Assembly: GCF_932526225.1 (NCBI RefSeq)
Contig: NC_064035.1
Span: 11,893,296 to 11,957,295, forward strand
DNA from: Nematostella vectensis
Taxonomy: Eukaryota; Cnidaria; Anthozoa; Actiniaria; Edwardsiidae
Direction: 5' to 3'
DNA: 64,000 nt
Shown: piece after piece, positions 32,202 through 47,200 of the stretch
How the letters are laid out: every line of letters begins with the position of its first letter
Position numbering within the stretch: the first letter of the stretch is position 1
Notes under the pieces: model-generated
The model's database searches: none
Seen by the model: the letters and a program-made list of their open reading frames with translations, nothing else
Told to the model about the DNA's origin: nothing
Position numbers and translations under genes: made by a program

Positions 32202-35200
32202 ATGGCCCTGTTCGATGTGTTAACGCATGATAACTTGGAAGACTGTAGAGCTATCTTAGAGCGCCATCCTGCAACAGCCAACAGCGAGGGATGGCACGGC
32301 ATAACGCCTTTGCATCGCGCTGCAACTAGAGGGAATATTGACGCTTGTAAGCTTTTAATTCAATATGGAGCTAATGTCAACAAGGTGAATGGTTTTGGTG
32401 AGACGCCGCTACACTATGCTTGTCAGGCCGCCAGCCTGAGATTTGTTAATGTCCTGGTGGAAAATGGGGCTGACTTCAATGTGCTAGACAACGGCGGCAG
32501 ATCGTGTATCCACCATGCTGCAAGAAGCGGATCAATGTATGTGACACATCGTATTTTATATTCCAACTAAAACAATTGCGTTTATGTGATAAGATTGTTG
32601 ATTGAATGTAACTTGTGCATATTTCATTCACATAACAGATTTTTTATTGTTCTCCGAATGTGTCCAGTTTTAAAGCTTACTTACCTACCAGCTTACGAGA
32701 CGAGCTTACTTAGCAAGGCTCAAATAGCGAGACGTGCTGTTAATTCTTATTTGATTTCTGCATGTAATAACTTTGAATTGTTGATGACTTTTGAAAATCA
32801 AAATTTGTACTCAAATATGCAAATTGCATTTACTTAATTTTGATGAAAACAATGCAGCATTGTCGATTAAAAGATTTGTATTCGCCCCATGATATTATTA
32901 CATGAATCTTACTTTTCATTTAAGAATGTTTTTGGTTTTTCTAGATGGAAAATTCACTACCTCGTCGCGCTTGGGTTGAGTTTAACCAAGCGAGACAACA
33001 GGTAAAAACGCAATTCACTGTAGAATAATAGAAGAGAAGTAGAAGTGTGCCTATAATATAGCTTAATAGATTCTATGATGCATAATGTTATCTCTTAATT
33101 CTTTGAGATGTTGCTATTGTGTTTGTGGCCCGGTGTGTGGTTGACTCAAATTGTCACTTGAATCATCCCAATAAAAATTAGATCATTAAGATTATAACTA
33201 AACTGCTTTTGGAGCTCAAAATGGTCAAATTTTCTGTGCATCACAATTCATAGATCCGACATGTCAATCACGCGTGCACGAATAGCCAATCAGGAAAGAG
33301 ATGGTGCAATAACAGCCATGTGGTCACACAAATGTCCCACAAAAAGTCGGCAATCGATGGCGATAAAGATTGGTTTGAGATATTTTTCTGCGAATCTGGA
33401 CAAGCAAATAAGCATTTTCCGGTCAGCGTAGAAGTAAGAACTAGCCCTGTTTTCTTTGACCTGCCACTTTTTGTGTAGAGTTGGGAAAACGCGTAAAATA
33501 CTACGAAGAAACGAAAAACAAAAAGCAAACAAACCACTTACAAGAGCAATGTAAGTCCTACCATTAAAATTGCGTTTGATATTACCTAAGTTACTTCAAT
33601 TACTAATTAGAATGAGACTGTCGTTTGTATTTTTGCTGTAAGTAAGTGAATCTTGACATTTGCCGATAAAACTTGTAGTTAGAAGTCAGCCGTACTTCCA
33701 TTTTCACCGCACTTAAATCATGCAAGTTGACAAAAATAGCTTTGAAAACACATAGTACCTACCAAAGAGAAGAGCACCGCTTTATCTAATCATTTCCAAG
33801 TTTTCGTTTTTTGAGCTAGATTCGTGCCGTTTCCATTGAACAACCAAACTCGTAGTCATCTTTTTCTATGCTTCTCTACAAGATTTTCACCAAGCTTGGA
33901 CAACAAGACAAGTTTCCATCATGTTAGGTTTCTGTGTTTTATTTCCCAAGTCACAGAAAGACATGCTATAAACGTCTGTATTTAAGATAAATCCGAGCAG
34001 GACTCACTGACCTCATCGGACATGTTGTACAATTTGTGGGACTTTTGTGGGACATTTGGGTTGCACTTCGCTGGCTTCTATTTGTTGCTTTCTGATTGGA
34101 TAATCGTGCGCGCGTCGGATCTATGAATTGGCTGTCAACTTCAGGGAAATAAAATTTTAGATATTTTTTAGAGGGGAGGGTGCACATTTTCTTGGTTGCT
34201 CAATTTTTTCCACACAAAGCAGTTGTGTTCAATTTTTGTCACTGATTTATCGGGTTTTTAGTGGGTATTTAAAACTGCATTGTCACCAATTTACTGCTGG
34301 AGGTCAGATGGAAACCTTAACTGTTTAAAAACAAAAGAATCTATTAAAATCCGAGATATTTATTAGGCCATTCGCTCTAAATTATCAATAACATCCTCAA
34401 AGAAACTGAGACACACTCTTTTCAATATTTTGAAATATTTTTGGCGTTTCCATTAAAAATCATTGGAGATTGGAATTGGAATCATTGGAGGTTACCTAAT
34501 CGACCGGAAGTAAACTGGTGACAATGTAGGCTTGGTTTCCAGCCGTGGTTACGTTGCGCTCTGCTCCTCCACTGACGGCTGTGCACACAAGACACCATGT
34601 CCGTGACGTCATAGCTGAGATTTGCGTGATGTGCAGACTCACCATGGGTTTCCCAGTGTTAGTGATTGTTAAAGAAAAACAATATTCTTCAGGAGAAAAA
34701 CGTGTCCCATGTTAATAGAAAATTGCAAAATAAGTCCAAATAGATGAACCACCAAACTATGAAGTAAATATTGCTTAGAATTGGAAGTCGGTTTGTCAGT
34801 TTTTTAAACTGTTTTCTTCGTGCGTGCTGACGTGCACTAGAATGATGCCATGAGCGTGCAGTTGTAAAGTTTTTTCCCTGACATGCTCCATACAGTTTAC
34901 AATTATGATTAAGAAGTTAAGGGTGTTAGCAGTCACATGGGCACCACAGACCAGCGTCCCCAGCAATTTAGGTAAATTGAATACAAGAAAGACAGAAAGG
35001 CTGGCTAAGCTATAATTATGTGAGCAAAAAGAGATTCTCGATTACAAGGTGGGGAACCTGGGGTTTTTAATGGTTTTATTGGTGGTTCATTTTCCTCTCA
35101 GGGGCCAAACAGTCCTTCACATAGCAGCTGAGCATGGGCATATTGATTTATTGGAATACTGTCTTAGAAACCAGGTAATTGTGAATGTAGTGCGAATTAA

Positions 35201-38200
35201 GATTAAGAAAAATAATGACAAAGATAAATGTTTAAAAAAATCCACCTTTGCCTTTTCAAAGCAAAATACCTGTTTAAAATTTGTTTAAAATTTGTTTTCC
35301 AGTGTAATAATTACTCATGAAATATTTTCTGCCATCTCGTAAGCCCCCTGTCTCCATGGAATGAGGGAGAGCCTGGTATTACAGTTCTAGGGGTGGATGT
35401 GAGCGAGACAAAGACTAGATCCCCCCCCCCCCCCCCCTATTTACCACTTTGGCTTGCCAAGTAAAAACATCTTTAAACTTTTTTTTTGTTTTTTATCTCT
35501 CATATTTTATTTAGCTTCTTCTGGCTAAGCAATAACAAGTAAATTTATGTAATGATAATTAATACAACTCGACACAACTTTCTTCTTCTATGTTTACTTT
35601 TCTTCTAAAACTAACAAATTTGCCATTTTTGTTTTAATTTGTTTAGAGGTTCCAGCCGGGGGAAGTAGACAATAGTCAGCTTACACCATTACATATTGCA
35701 GCCCAACACAGCAACCGGTAATTAAATATAATCAAGGGAAGCAAATAGTCTCAAAAATAGAGAGACAAATCAATCTACTCTATTCTAGGGATCTAGCCCC
35801 ACCCTTTTTAATGTTAAGAAAGAAGGTTCATCAAACTGATTTTATTCTAAGTTAGTATATGTGTAAAAAGAAGATTCTGAGGAAAATAAACTAATGTTGT
35901 AAATGCATTCTATGAAAAAAATAGAATTGTTGTTTATATGTAAAATTGACATTAATGTTAATGCTTGTTACAGTATCCAAGCTTCAAAAAAAGTGCCACC
36001 TCTAAGGCTTAAAATATTTCAAAATGTCCCCTTCTCCAATAAGTACCTCCTCCCCATGGTAGAGTTTTTTAGATCCATGAACAGCTACAGGATGCTGACT
36101 CGTGTATGTGTTATTGTGCACATCCAGTATTCCTTCCTGAAAAGGATGTGCGTAAACAGGAAATTATGTGAAGAGAATTAAATAATGGCAAGAAATGCAT
36201 GTGCGTATTGTCAGATGAGTACATGGCAACTGTGGCACAGGGTTTGTACTGCCAGAGTTTCCCTGAAAAATATCTCTAGAGAGGTTTAAAATACCCCAAT
36301 ACTGAGTGATATGTGTCATTGCAGCCAGTGTGCGTGGATCTTAGAAAGCTCAAGCTCCCAGTCCTTGGTTAACTTGCGTGATATTCACGGCAAGACACCA
36401 ATCGACCATGCAGCAGAAGGAGTCACCCGAGAGTAAGAATGCTTGATGATTTATTTGTAGTCTTGTGTATTTTGCAGACTGTCGTCTAAAGAGAACTATC
36501 AAGAGAAAGGGAAAGGGCTGACTAATTGACCTTCACTTGCCATTTTGAACTATTTTGAAATTACTTGATTTTTTTGATTATCGATAAATTTACTATTCAA
36601 GCATTTATAGTTGATAAACACAGCATTTTATCCTGGATTGACCATTTCTTCTCCTGAACATAACCTACTTCTAAAAAAAATCATTAGGATTTTTAGCCCA
36701 TGTAACCCAACGCCAGTAGACATGACAGGCATCATGCCACACCCCCTATCCTGGCCAATCCTGAGCTAACGTGCAAAACGTGGCCAAAAAAAGGAAATTG
36801 TGATTGTGGCACCGCATCACACGATAAATGAGGGTAAACTGATGGCCCTACTGACAGCATTTTTTATTATTTTTGTTTCCAGGCACAAATGGTTGACTAC
36901 TCATTTAAAGTACTGGCAGGCCAGCCGTTGTGGTGGTTACCGACCCTCACCCTGGTTCCCCTGGATTCTGTTACTGCTCTGTCCATCGCTTATTATCTAC
37001 TTCGTGATCTGGTGTCTGCAGGAGCTCGAACAGTCCACAGGGTGGCTTGTTACTGTGCTCGCAATTGCGATATTCTACTCATGGGCTCTGACAGCCCATC
37101 GGATGCGCCACATATCTGCCCTTCCCAGCCCAACTTTTGCTGGACTGTTTTTTGGAGTTATCATACAAAGTCTCATCTGTTACTACACACATATTGTGCC
37201 AGATATCCTTTTTGTTGATGTTGGTCATGGATGTTTTTTTTTTTCCTTCTAGTACTCCTATACCCTCTGAAAAACTACTACTTTACAAAAAATACACCGT
37301 ATTTTTTTTGGCGAAAAAAATCGAAAAAGTACGGAAAAAAACTCGAGCAAACAGACAACAAATCATCAATCAGACAAACAAACAAAGAGACAATTATAAT
37401 CATAAACCAGTCAAACAAACAATTTTGATTTTGTTGTTGTTTTGTTTTATTTAGTATTTACTGTACGTTATTCGTATTTCATTAAAGGCCAATCACGCCG
37501 CCATTTTACGCTCCCGCACAATACCGAGTGACTCAAAGAATCCATTCCATCGGCTTATTCAAGCAAGATACCGAGAAACTTTCATCAAATATCATTAATG
37601 AAGTATCAGACTTTAATCTTGGATGGTTATTTTGCGAGGTTTTCTTGCAAATAAACCGATGTATTTGCAACTGTAAACAATAACAAAAAAGTGGCTGACC
37701 GACATTCATTAATCGTGTTATGATATCTGCGAGCAATTCCTACACATTAAGCCTTAACCACGTCTACCTATTTGGCCTGAGTTGTTATGGACGACAATGA
37801 GTGTGTTGTTGATGCTAGCCGTTGTAACTTCATTAATGTAAGTATTCAAACAAGTTTAATTACATTTAGAAGTCCCTGCACGCCATTTTAAAACTTTCTG
37901 TACCATCTATGATTGCTTTTCAGAAATTTATTTAGCGACCCTGGTATAGTAAAGTCCCCGAGGCTCAAGCCGGATGGATCACCTTACGTAAGCAATGCTC
38001 CAAATACTAAATTCTCTGCCCTCCCACAACTCCGAGTTATAGAATTGTATTTGAATAAGGAATTGTGCGTTGATTTACGAACTATTTTGCTAAAAACCAT
38101 CCCCTCCCTTGCTTTACTATCTCTTAACAAAGTCCCTGGCCGCCACCTCTTTGTCATCCTAGAAAAATAAGCGAGAGAAAGATTCCATTTCCATCGCCTG

Positions 38201-41200
38201 GTTTAGAGAGGCTATTGCCACGTGTTCTTTTGAATCTGGTAGATTGACAAAATATGTGTCTGAAAGGGCTAATGAACATTGTTAAATATATTTCACCCAA
38301 TGCAGACAATCATAGACGTGGCAGAAGGAAAAGTACCCGTAGAAGAGTTCTGCTATCACTGTGAGCTAGTTGCCCCCATTTTCTCCAAGCATTGCCGTCT
38401 GTGTAATCACTGCGTGTTGGCTATCGATCATCACTGTCTGTTCCTCATGTGCTGTGTCGGCTACAAGAACCATCGCGCGTTTGTCGTGTTCATGTCGCTA
38501 GTGCTGCTCTCTCAGATGCTGTTCGTCAGGGCCGCTGTCACCTGTAAGTCGCTATAGTAACGCACTTCCAAATCTCGTTCCCAGGGCCCACGTACCTTTG
38601 GGCCACCTGCATGCTTGCATTGTGCACGACCTGTCAGCCAATGATAGACCCCCTATCAGGATCGTAAGGGCACTTACGGTACCTAAGTTCTATGGGTGAA
38701 ATTTCTTGCGACAGCGACGACGTCAAACTTGAGGGCAACTCATCTTACACATGTCTCGCAAAAAACACGCTGTTTTTCGTTCTTCTTTTCCAGTCTTTTT
38801 TTTTTTTTTTTTTTTTTTTGCTTCCTTTGTGTATGACACCCCAACTTCTCTCTTGCGAGGCAGGACAAGCTGTAAAAGTGCGTTTGTGACAGAGCCATTA
38901 TATGTTGGTTTTGGATATTCCATGCAGCTTAGCAGCATAGTTCTTTGGCTTTTTTTTTTAGATTGTTATGGATTCCTGTTGAAGGCTTTTAAAATAAGCA
39001 AAGATAGCTTTTAGAATTTTAATTTTGAATTTTGCTCTGTAGATTTATTGAGCGTGATACGGACAGATGGTTCTTATCCTTCGTCATTCAAGGTAAGATT
39101 TTTACAGCAACTGTGCCAGGGCATAAGGGACTAAGGCAAAAAGACGTCTAACTATAGGACTTTGCTGCCCTTTTGCCTTAGTCATAAATTTGCGCGGGTT
39201 ACTTTTATTGGGATCGATGTTGACTATAGCGGATGTTGATAAAACAACATTCAGTGCAAATGGAGAGTTAAAATATGCCTACTTCACCCCACACACCAAG
39301 TAAGGGTTCGTTCTACTTTAACGCGTAATAAATTCGGTTTAAGTGCTTTGACCCTTCACCGTTGCCAATCCTGATTCACTTGCAGTAAATAGCACATGCG
39401 AGCTGATATTTCTGTGAAAAGTTTTACCTGAAGTAAAAAGAAAAAAACAGTTCTATAGAGCTATTTATTTATAGGAGCTGTGTGTATTAACAATTGGAGG
39501 ATATGACAAATTTTAACACATTGACCCCTCAACCGGCCTGTAACGGCTTTGAGTAAATAACACATGCGACCTGATATTTCTGTGACAAGTTTTACCTGAA
39601 GTAAAAAAATAGTTCTTTAGAACTATTCATTTATAGGAGCTGTGTGTATTAACAATTGGTGGATATGACAATTATTATCACATTGACCCCTTAACCGGCC
39701 TGTATCGGCTTTGAGTAAATAGCACATGCGACCTGATATTTCTGTGACAAGTTTTACCTGAAGTAAAAAAGAAATTCCTTAGAACTATTTATTCATAGGA
39801 ACTGTGTGTATTAACAATTGGTGGATATGACAATTATTAACACATTGACCCCTCAACCGGCCTGTATCGGCTTTGAGTAAATAACACATGCGACCTGATA
39901 TTTCTGTGACTAGTTTTACCTAAAGTAAAAAAAAATCTTTAGAACTATTTATTCATAGGAACTGTGTGTATTAACAATTGGTGGATATGACAATTATTAA
40001 CACATTGACCCCTCAACCGGCCTGTACCGGCTTTGAAAAGTACCCACCACCCAAAAAAATAATTAATGCAAAAATAAATAAAAAAAAACAAGATGAAGAT
40101 ACTCAGGTATCAGTCTTAGGGATAAATGGTCTTGAAGATATGCATCCAACCAAGGTGATAGCAGGTACTCTTTAGACAAATAATAGCTCAGGTTCTTTGA
40201 CAAATTTCAAATCGAACAAGTACAAAAAAAAAGCAGACTCACCCCTCTCAACAAAGGCTCTAAATACCATCAAAGGGAGAGAGATCAGCAAACACAGCTC
40301 AAAACACAAATAGATACCTTTATTCTGATCCTCCAGGTCTATTTACATGGCCTTAAAATACAAAGTTCACTCCTTCAAGGCTTGTGAAGCCATCTTGGAT
40401 GCCATTACGGATAGCAAAGCATTTTGGGAGATCCGGGGGAAAATTCACAAGGAGAGGACCAGTCAACACTCCTCTCCCCAAAGTCTGACGGTTTTTACCT
40501 CCGGTCTTTTCACCTCAAAGCCAATGTAGTGTAGTAATTCATTGGAAAATTATTTTGTTATCCAGGCAAAGCCAAACAACAAAAAATCACCATCAATCCA
40601 CCTTTGCTTGCAAATATCCATAAGCGCAGCACTAAATTATGCCCCAATAGACTTCGCGGTGTCCTTAGGCACTCTCCCAATATGCTCATAGCTGTATTTA
40701 TTATGAAAAATACAAGCAACCATTAATTTGTGCTCTGCGAAGAGGGATTTAAAATGGGACTGCAAAGCACTGACCGAAAGCTAGGATACCGCTGACTAGA
40801 TGCAGCTGTGTTTTACTTTGACGGGCTGTATAAAACTCAAAATAGGGGGGGGTATATGTTTTCGGTCTGTTTTTTGTAAATTTAGCTCAAAAATAGCCAG
40901 GAGTCAATGTGTTAACTCAGTTATACTCATAAGTTGCCGAGACTCATTCACTGATGTATTCTGACACGTTTTTAAACGAACCGGGATTTGACGATAACGT
41001 TCCTGGAAAATACAGTAAAATAAATAAACAATGACCTCGATGTAACGAAATTCGTTACAACGATATCCACGATACAAATTCTCTTTCCCCGAACGTAAAT
41101 ATGACACATCAAACAACAACGTTGTTACTTCGATTACTTCGAGCCACAGTGTCTCCAATAACGTAACATTTATCGACAACTTAAGTTGTTATGTACAAAT

Positions 41201-44200
41201 GTTTGATTTGCCTATTTGTCTGTTTTATGACTTCACTGATCATGTTTTAGTACATTGTATCAAATACTATTGGTTAATCAATATAAATCGGTATCTTGCA
41301 AGAGAATCTCTTTTCTCCCGAGGCATATTCTAATATCCAATGCCCACTGTGATATATATTTATTTGTGATGGTCTATCTTTCAGGAGGCTCTTGGGTATG
41401 ACGTGTATGTATCGGTGCTACTCACCATCAACGTGCTAGGGTTCTACTACGTTTTTCTGGTAATAATCCTTATGTACGCTGTTCGCTGCACAAATACCTG
41501 ATGATGCGTGCAATGACGTTAATTTGTTTTATTTCCAGCTAACGTTGTACCAGCTGAAGATTGTCTCTGAAGGTGCGACCACATATTATAGTCCAGATGG
41601 GAAACCAAAAACAAAGTAAGAAGTACGGAAAAAAGTAAGCGATGAACTAACATAATGACAGCACACAAGTTGTACATTTAGCCACACAAGTTGTACCTAA
41701 GTACCACGCACAGTGAGCCATGCACTAACATTGCATCACACAAGCTGTACCTAGGGACCACCTGCACTGTGAGCCATGCACTAACACACTGCACCACACA
41801 AGCTGTACCTAGGGACTACCTGCACAGTGCGCCATGCACTAACACACTGCACCACACAAGCTGTACCTAGGGACCACCTACACAGTGAGCCATGCGCTAA
41901 CACACTGCACCACACAAGCTGTACCTAGGGACTTCCTGCACAGTGAGCCATGCACTAACACACTGCACCACACAAGCTGTACCTAGATACCACCTGCACA
42001 GTGACTCATGCACTAACACACTTAACCACACAAGTTGAACCTTGGGACCACTAGTACAGCGAGCCATGCACTAATACACTGCACCACACACTTGCACTGA
42101 CACACTAGCTGCCCCACACAAGCTGTACCCAGGGACAACCTACACAGTAAGACATGCATTAACAAACTGCACCAAACAAGCTGAACCTAGGGACCACCTG
42201 CACAGTGAGCCATGCACCCACCTTCCTCACCAATCAGTCTCGCCTACCTATACCGCTAGCTTTTACTACGTAAGATGCCTTAAACACCACGCTAGCTTGT
42301 ACTACGTAAGCTGCCTTAAACACCACGCTAGCTTGAACTACGTAAGCTGCCTTAAACACCACGCTAGCTTGTACTACGTAAGCTGCCTTAAACACCACGC
42401 TAGCTTGTACTACGTAAGCTGCCTAAAACACCACGCTAGCTTGAACTACGTAAGCTGCCTTAAACATCACGCTAGCTTGTACTACGTAAGCTGCCTTAAA
42501 CACCACGCTAGCTTGTACTACGTAAGATGCCTTAAACACCACGCTAGCTTGTACTACGAAGGCTGCCTTAAACACCACGCTAGCTTGTACTACGTAAGCT
42601 GCCTTAAACACCACGCTAGCTTGTACTACGTAAGCTGCCTAAAACACCACGCTAGCTTGAACTACGTAAGCTGCCTTAAACATCACGCTAGCTTGTACTA
42701 CGTAAGATGCCTTAAACACCACACTAGCTTGAACTACGTAAGCTGGCTTAAACACCACTCTAGCTTGTACTACGTAAGATGCCTTAAACACCACGCTAGC
42801 TTGTACTACGTAGGCTGCCTTAAACACCACGCTAGCTTGTACTACTTAAGCTGCCTTAAACACCACGCTAGCTTGTACTACGTAAGATGCCTTAAACACC
42901 ACGCTAGCTTGTACTACGTAGGCTGCCTTAAACACCACGCTAGCTTGTACTACGTAAGCTGCCTTAAACACCACGCTAGCTTGTACTACGTAAGCTGCCT
43001 AAAACACCACGCTAGCTTGAACTACGTAAGCTGCCTTAAACATCACGCTAGCTTGTACTACGTAAGATGCCTTAAACACCACACTAGCTTGAACTACGTA
43101 AGCTGGCTTAAACACCACGCTAGCTTGAACTACGTAAGCTGGCTTAAACACCACGCTAGCTTGAACTACGTAAGCTGCCTTAAACACCACGCTAGCTTGA
43201 ACTACGTAAGCTGCCTTAAACACCACACTAGCTTGTACTACGTAAGCTGCCTAAAACACCACGCTAGCTTGTACTACGTAGGCTGCCTTAAACACCACGC
43301 TAGCTTGTACTACGTAAGCTGCCTTAAACACCACGCTAGCTTGTACTACGTAGGCTGCCTTAAACACCACGCTAGCTTGTACTACGTAAGCTGCCTAAAA
43401 CACCACGCTAGCTTGAACTACGTAAGCTGCCTTAAACACCACGCTAGCTTGTACTACGTAAGCTGCCTTAAACACCACGCTAGCTTGTACTACGTAAGAT
43501 GCCTTAAACACCACACTAGCTTGAACTACGTAAGCTGGCTTAAACACCACGCTAGCTTGTACTACGTAAGCTGCCTTAAACACCACGCTAGCTTGTACTA
43601 CGTAAGCTGGCTTAAACACCACGCTAGCTTGTACTACGTAGGCTGCCTTAAACACCACGCTAGCTTGTACTACGTAGGCTGGCTTAAACACCACGCTAGC
43701 TTGAACTACGTAAGCTGGCTTAAACACCACGCTAGCTTGTACTACGTAAGCTGCCTTAAACACCACGCTAGCTTGAACTACGTAAGCTGCCTTAAACACC
43801 ACGCTAGCTTGTACTACGTAGGCTGCCTTAAACACCACGCTAGCTTGTACTACGTAGGCTGGCTTAAACACCACGCTAGCTTGAACTACGTAAGCTGGCT
43901 TAAACACCACGCTAGCTTGTACTACGTAAGATGCCTTAAACACCACGCTAGCTTGTACTACGTAGGCTGCCTTAAACACCACGCTAGCTTGTACTACGTA
44001 GGCTGCCTTAAACACCACACTAGCTTGAACTACGTAAGCTGGCTTAAACACCACGCTAGCTTGTACTACGTAAGATGCCTTAAACACCACGCTAGCTTGT
44101 ACTACGTAGGCTGGCTTAAACACCACGCTAGCTTGAACTACGTAAGCTGGCTTAAACACCACGCTAGCTTGTACTACGTAAGATGCCTTAAACACCACGC

Positions 44201-47200
44201 TAGCTTGTACTACGTAAGATGCCTTAAACACCACGCTAGCTTGTACTACGTAGGCTGCCTTAAACACCACGCTAGCTTGTACTACGTAGGCTGCCTTAAA
44301 CACCACACTAGCTTGTACTACGTAAGATGCCTTAAACACCACGCTAGCTTGTACTACGTAGGCTGCCTTAAACACCACGCTAGCTTGAACTACGTAAGCT
44401 GCCTTAAACACCACGCTAGCTTGTACTACGTAGGCTGCCTTAAACACCACGCTAGCTTGTACTACGTAAGATGCCTTAAACACCACGCTAGCTTGAACTA
44501 CGTAAGCTGCCTTAAACACCACGCTAGCTTGTACTACGTAGGCTGCCTTAAACACCACGCTAGCTTGTACTACGTAAGATGCCTTAAACACCACGCTAGC
44601 TTGTACTACGTAGGCTGCCTTAAACACCACGCTAGCTTGTACCACGTAGGCTGCCTTAAACACCACGCTAGCTTGAACTACGTAAGCTGGCTTAAACACC
44701 ACGCTAGCTTGTACTACGTAAGATGCCTTAAACACCACGCTAGCTTGAACTACGTAAGCTGGCTTAAACACCACGCTAGCTTGAACTACGTAAGCTGCCT
44801 TAAACACCACGCTAGCTTGAACTACGTAAGCTGCCTTAAACACCACGCTAGCTTGTACTACGTAGGCTGCCTTAAACACCACGCTAGCTTGTACTACGTA
44901 GGCTGCCTTAAACACCACGCTAGCTTGAACTACGTAAGCTGGCTTAAACACCACGCTAGCTTGTACTACGTAAGCTGCCTTAAACACCACGCTAGCTTGT
45001 ACTACGTAAGCTGCCTTAAACACCACGCTAGCTTGAACTACGTAAGCTGCCTTAAACACCACGCTAGCTTGTACTACGTAGGCTGCCTTAAACACCACGC
45101 TAGCTTGTACTACGTAGGCTGCCTTAAACACCACGCTAGCTTGAACTACGTAAGCTGGCTTAAACACCACGCTAGCTTGTACTACGTAAGCTGCCTTAAA
45201 CACCACGCTAGCTTGAACTACGTAAGCTGCCTTAAACACCACACTAGCTTGAACTACGTAAGCTGGCTTAAACACCACGCTAGCTTGTACTACGTAAGAT
45301 GCCTTAAACACCACGCTAGCTTGTACTACGTAGGCTGCCTTAAACACCACGCTAGCTTGTACTACGTAAGCTGCCTTAAACACCACGCTAGCTTGTACTA
45401 CGTAAGCTGCCTAAAACACCACGCTAGCTTGAACTACGTAAGCTGCCTTAAACATCACGCTAGCTTGTACTACGTAAGATGCCTTAAACACCACACTAGC
45501 TTGAACTACGTAAGCTGGCTTAAACACCACGCTAGCTTGTACTACGTAAGCTGCCTTAAACACCACGCTAGCTTGAACTACGTAAGCTGCCTTAAACACC
45601 ACGCTAGCTTGTACTACGTAGGCTGCCTTAAACACCACGCTAGCTTGAACTACGTAAGCTGCCTTAAACACCACGCTAGCTTGTACTACGTAGGCTGCCT
45701 TAAACACCACGCTAGCTTGTACTACGTAAGCTGGCTTAAACACCACGCTAGCTTGAACTACGTAAGCTGCCTTAAACACCACTCTAGCTTGAACTACGTA
45801 AGCTGCCTTAAACACCACGCTAGCTTGTACTACGTAGGCTGCCTTAAACACCACGCTAGCTTGTACTACGTAAGCTGGCTTAAACACCACGCTAGCTTGA
45901 ACTACGTAAGCTGGCTTAAACACCACGCTAGCTTGTACTACGTAAGATGCCTTAAACACCACGCTAGCTTGTACTACGTAAGCTGGCTTAAACACCACGC
46001 TAGCTTGTACTACGTAGGCTGCCTTAAACACCACGCTAGCTTGAACTACGTAAGCTGGCTTAAACACCACGCTAGCTTGAACTACGTAAGATGCCTTAAA
46101 CACCACGCTAGCTTGAACTACGTAAGCTGGCTTAAACACCACGCTAGCTTGAACTACGTAAGCTGGCTTAAACACCACGCTAGCTTGTACTACGTAAGCT
46201 GGCTTAAACACCACGCTAGTTTGAACTACGTAAGCTGGCTTAAACACCACGCTAGCTTGTACTACGTAAGCTGGCTAAAACACCACGCTAGCTTGTACTA
46301 CGTAAGATGCCTTAAACACCACGCTAGCTTGTACTACGTAAGCTGGCTTAAACACCACGCTAGCTTGAACTACGTAAGCTGCCTTAAACACCACGCTAGC
46401 TTGAACTACGTAAGATGCCTTAAACACCACGCTAGCTTGAACTACGTAAGCTGCCTTAAACACCACGCTAGCTTGAACTACGTAAGCTGCCTTAAACACC
46501 ACGCTAGCTTGTACAACGTAAGCTGCCTTAAACACCACGCTAGCTTGTACTACGTAATCTGGCTTAAACACCACGCTAGCTTGAACTACGTAAGCTGGCT
46601 TAAACACCACGCTAGCTTGTACTACGTAAGATGCCTTAAACACCACGCTAGCTTGTACCACGTAAGCTGCCTTAAACACCACGCTAGCTTGGACTACGTA
46701 AGATGCCTTAAACACCACGCTAGCTTGAACTACGTAAGATGCCTTAAACACCACGCTAGCTTGAACTACGTAAGCTGCCTTAAACACCACGCTAGCTTGT
46801 ACTACGTAAGATGCCTTAAACACCACGCTAGCTTGTACCACGTAAGCTGCCTTAAACACCACGCTAGCTTGTGCTACGTAAGCTGGCTTAAACACCACGC
46901 TAGCTTGTACTACGTAGGCTGCCTTAAACACCACGCTAGCTTGTACTACGTAAGCTGCCTTAAACACCACGCTAGCTTGTACTACGTAAGCTGCCTTAAA
47001 CACCACGCTAGCTTGTACTACGTAAGATGCCTTAAACACCACGCTAGCTTGTACCACGTAAGCTGCCTTAAACACCACGCTAGCTTGTGCTACGTAAGCT
47101 GGCTTAAACACCACGCTAGCTTGAACTACGTAAGCTGGCTTAAACACCACGCTAGCTTGTACTACGTAGGCTGCCTTAAACACCACGCTAGCTTGTACTA

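Noticed and set aside
37131-37454. Continuation of DHHC exon 6 into the K/Q-rich ORF after the acceptor-like site at 37251
   Set aside because: The reading gives low-complexity sequence unlike any DHHC protein. A separate exon at 37782-37837 supplies the expected membrane segment before S-D-P-G.
43395-45386. 663-aa minus-strand ORF in the same array
   Set aside because: Same periodicity artefact; there is no start context, splice signals or family resemblance.
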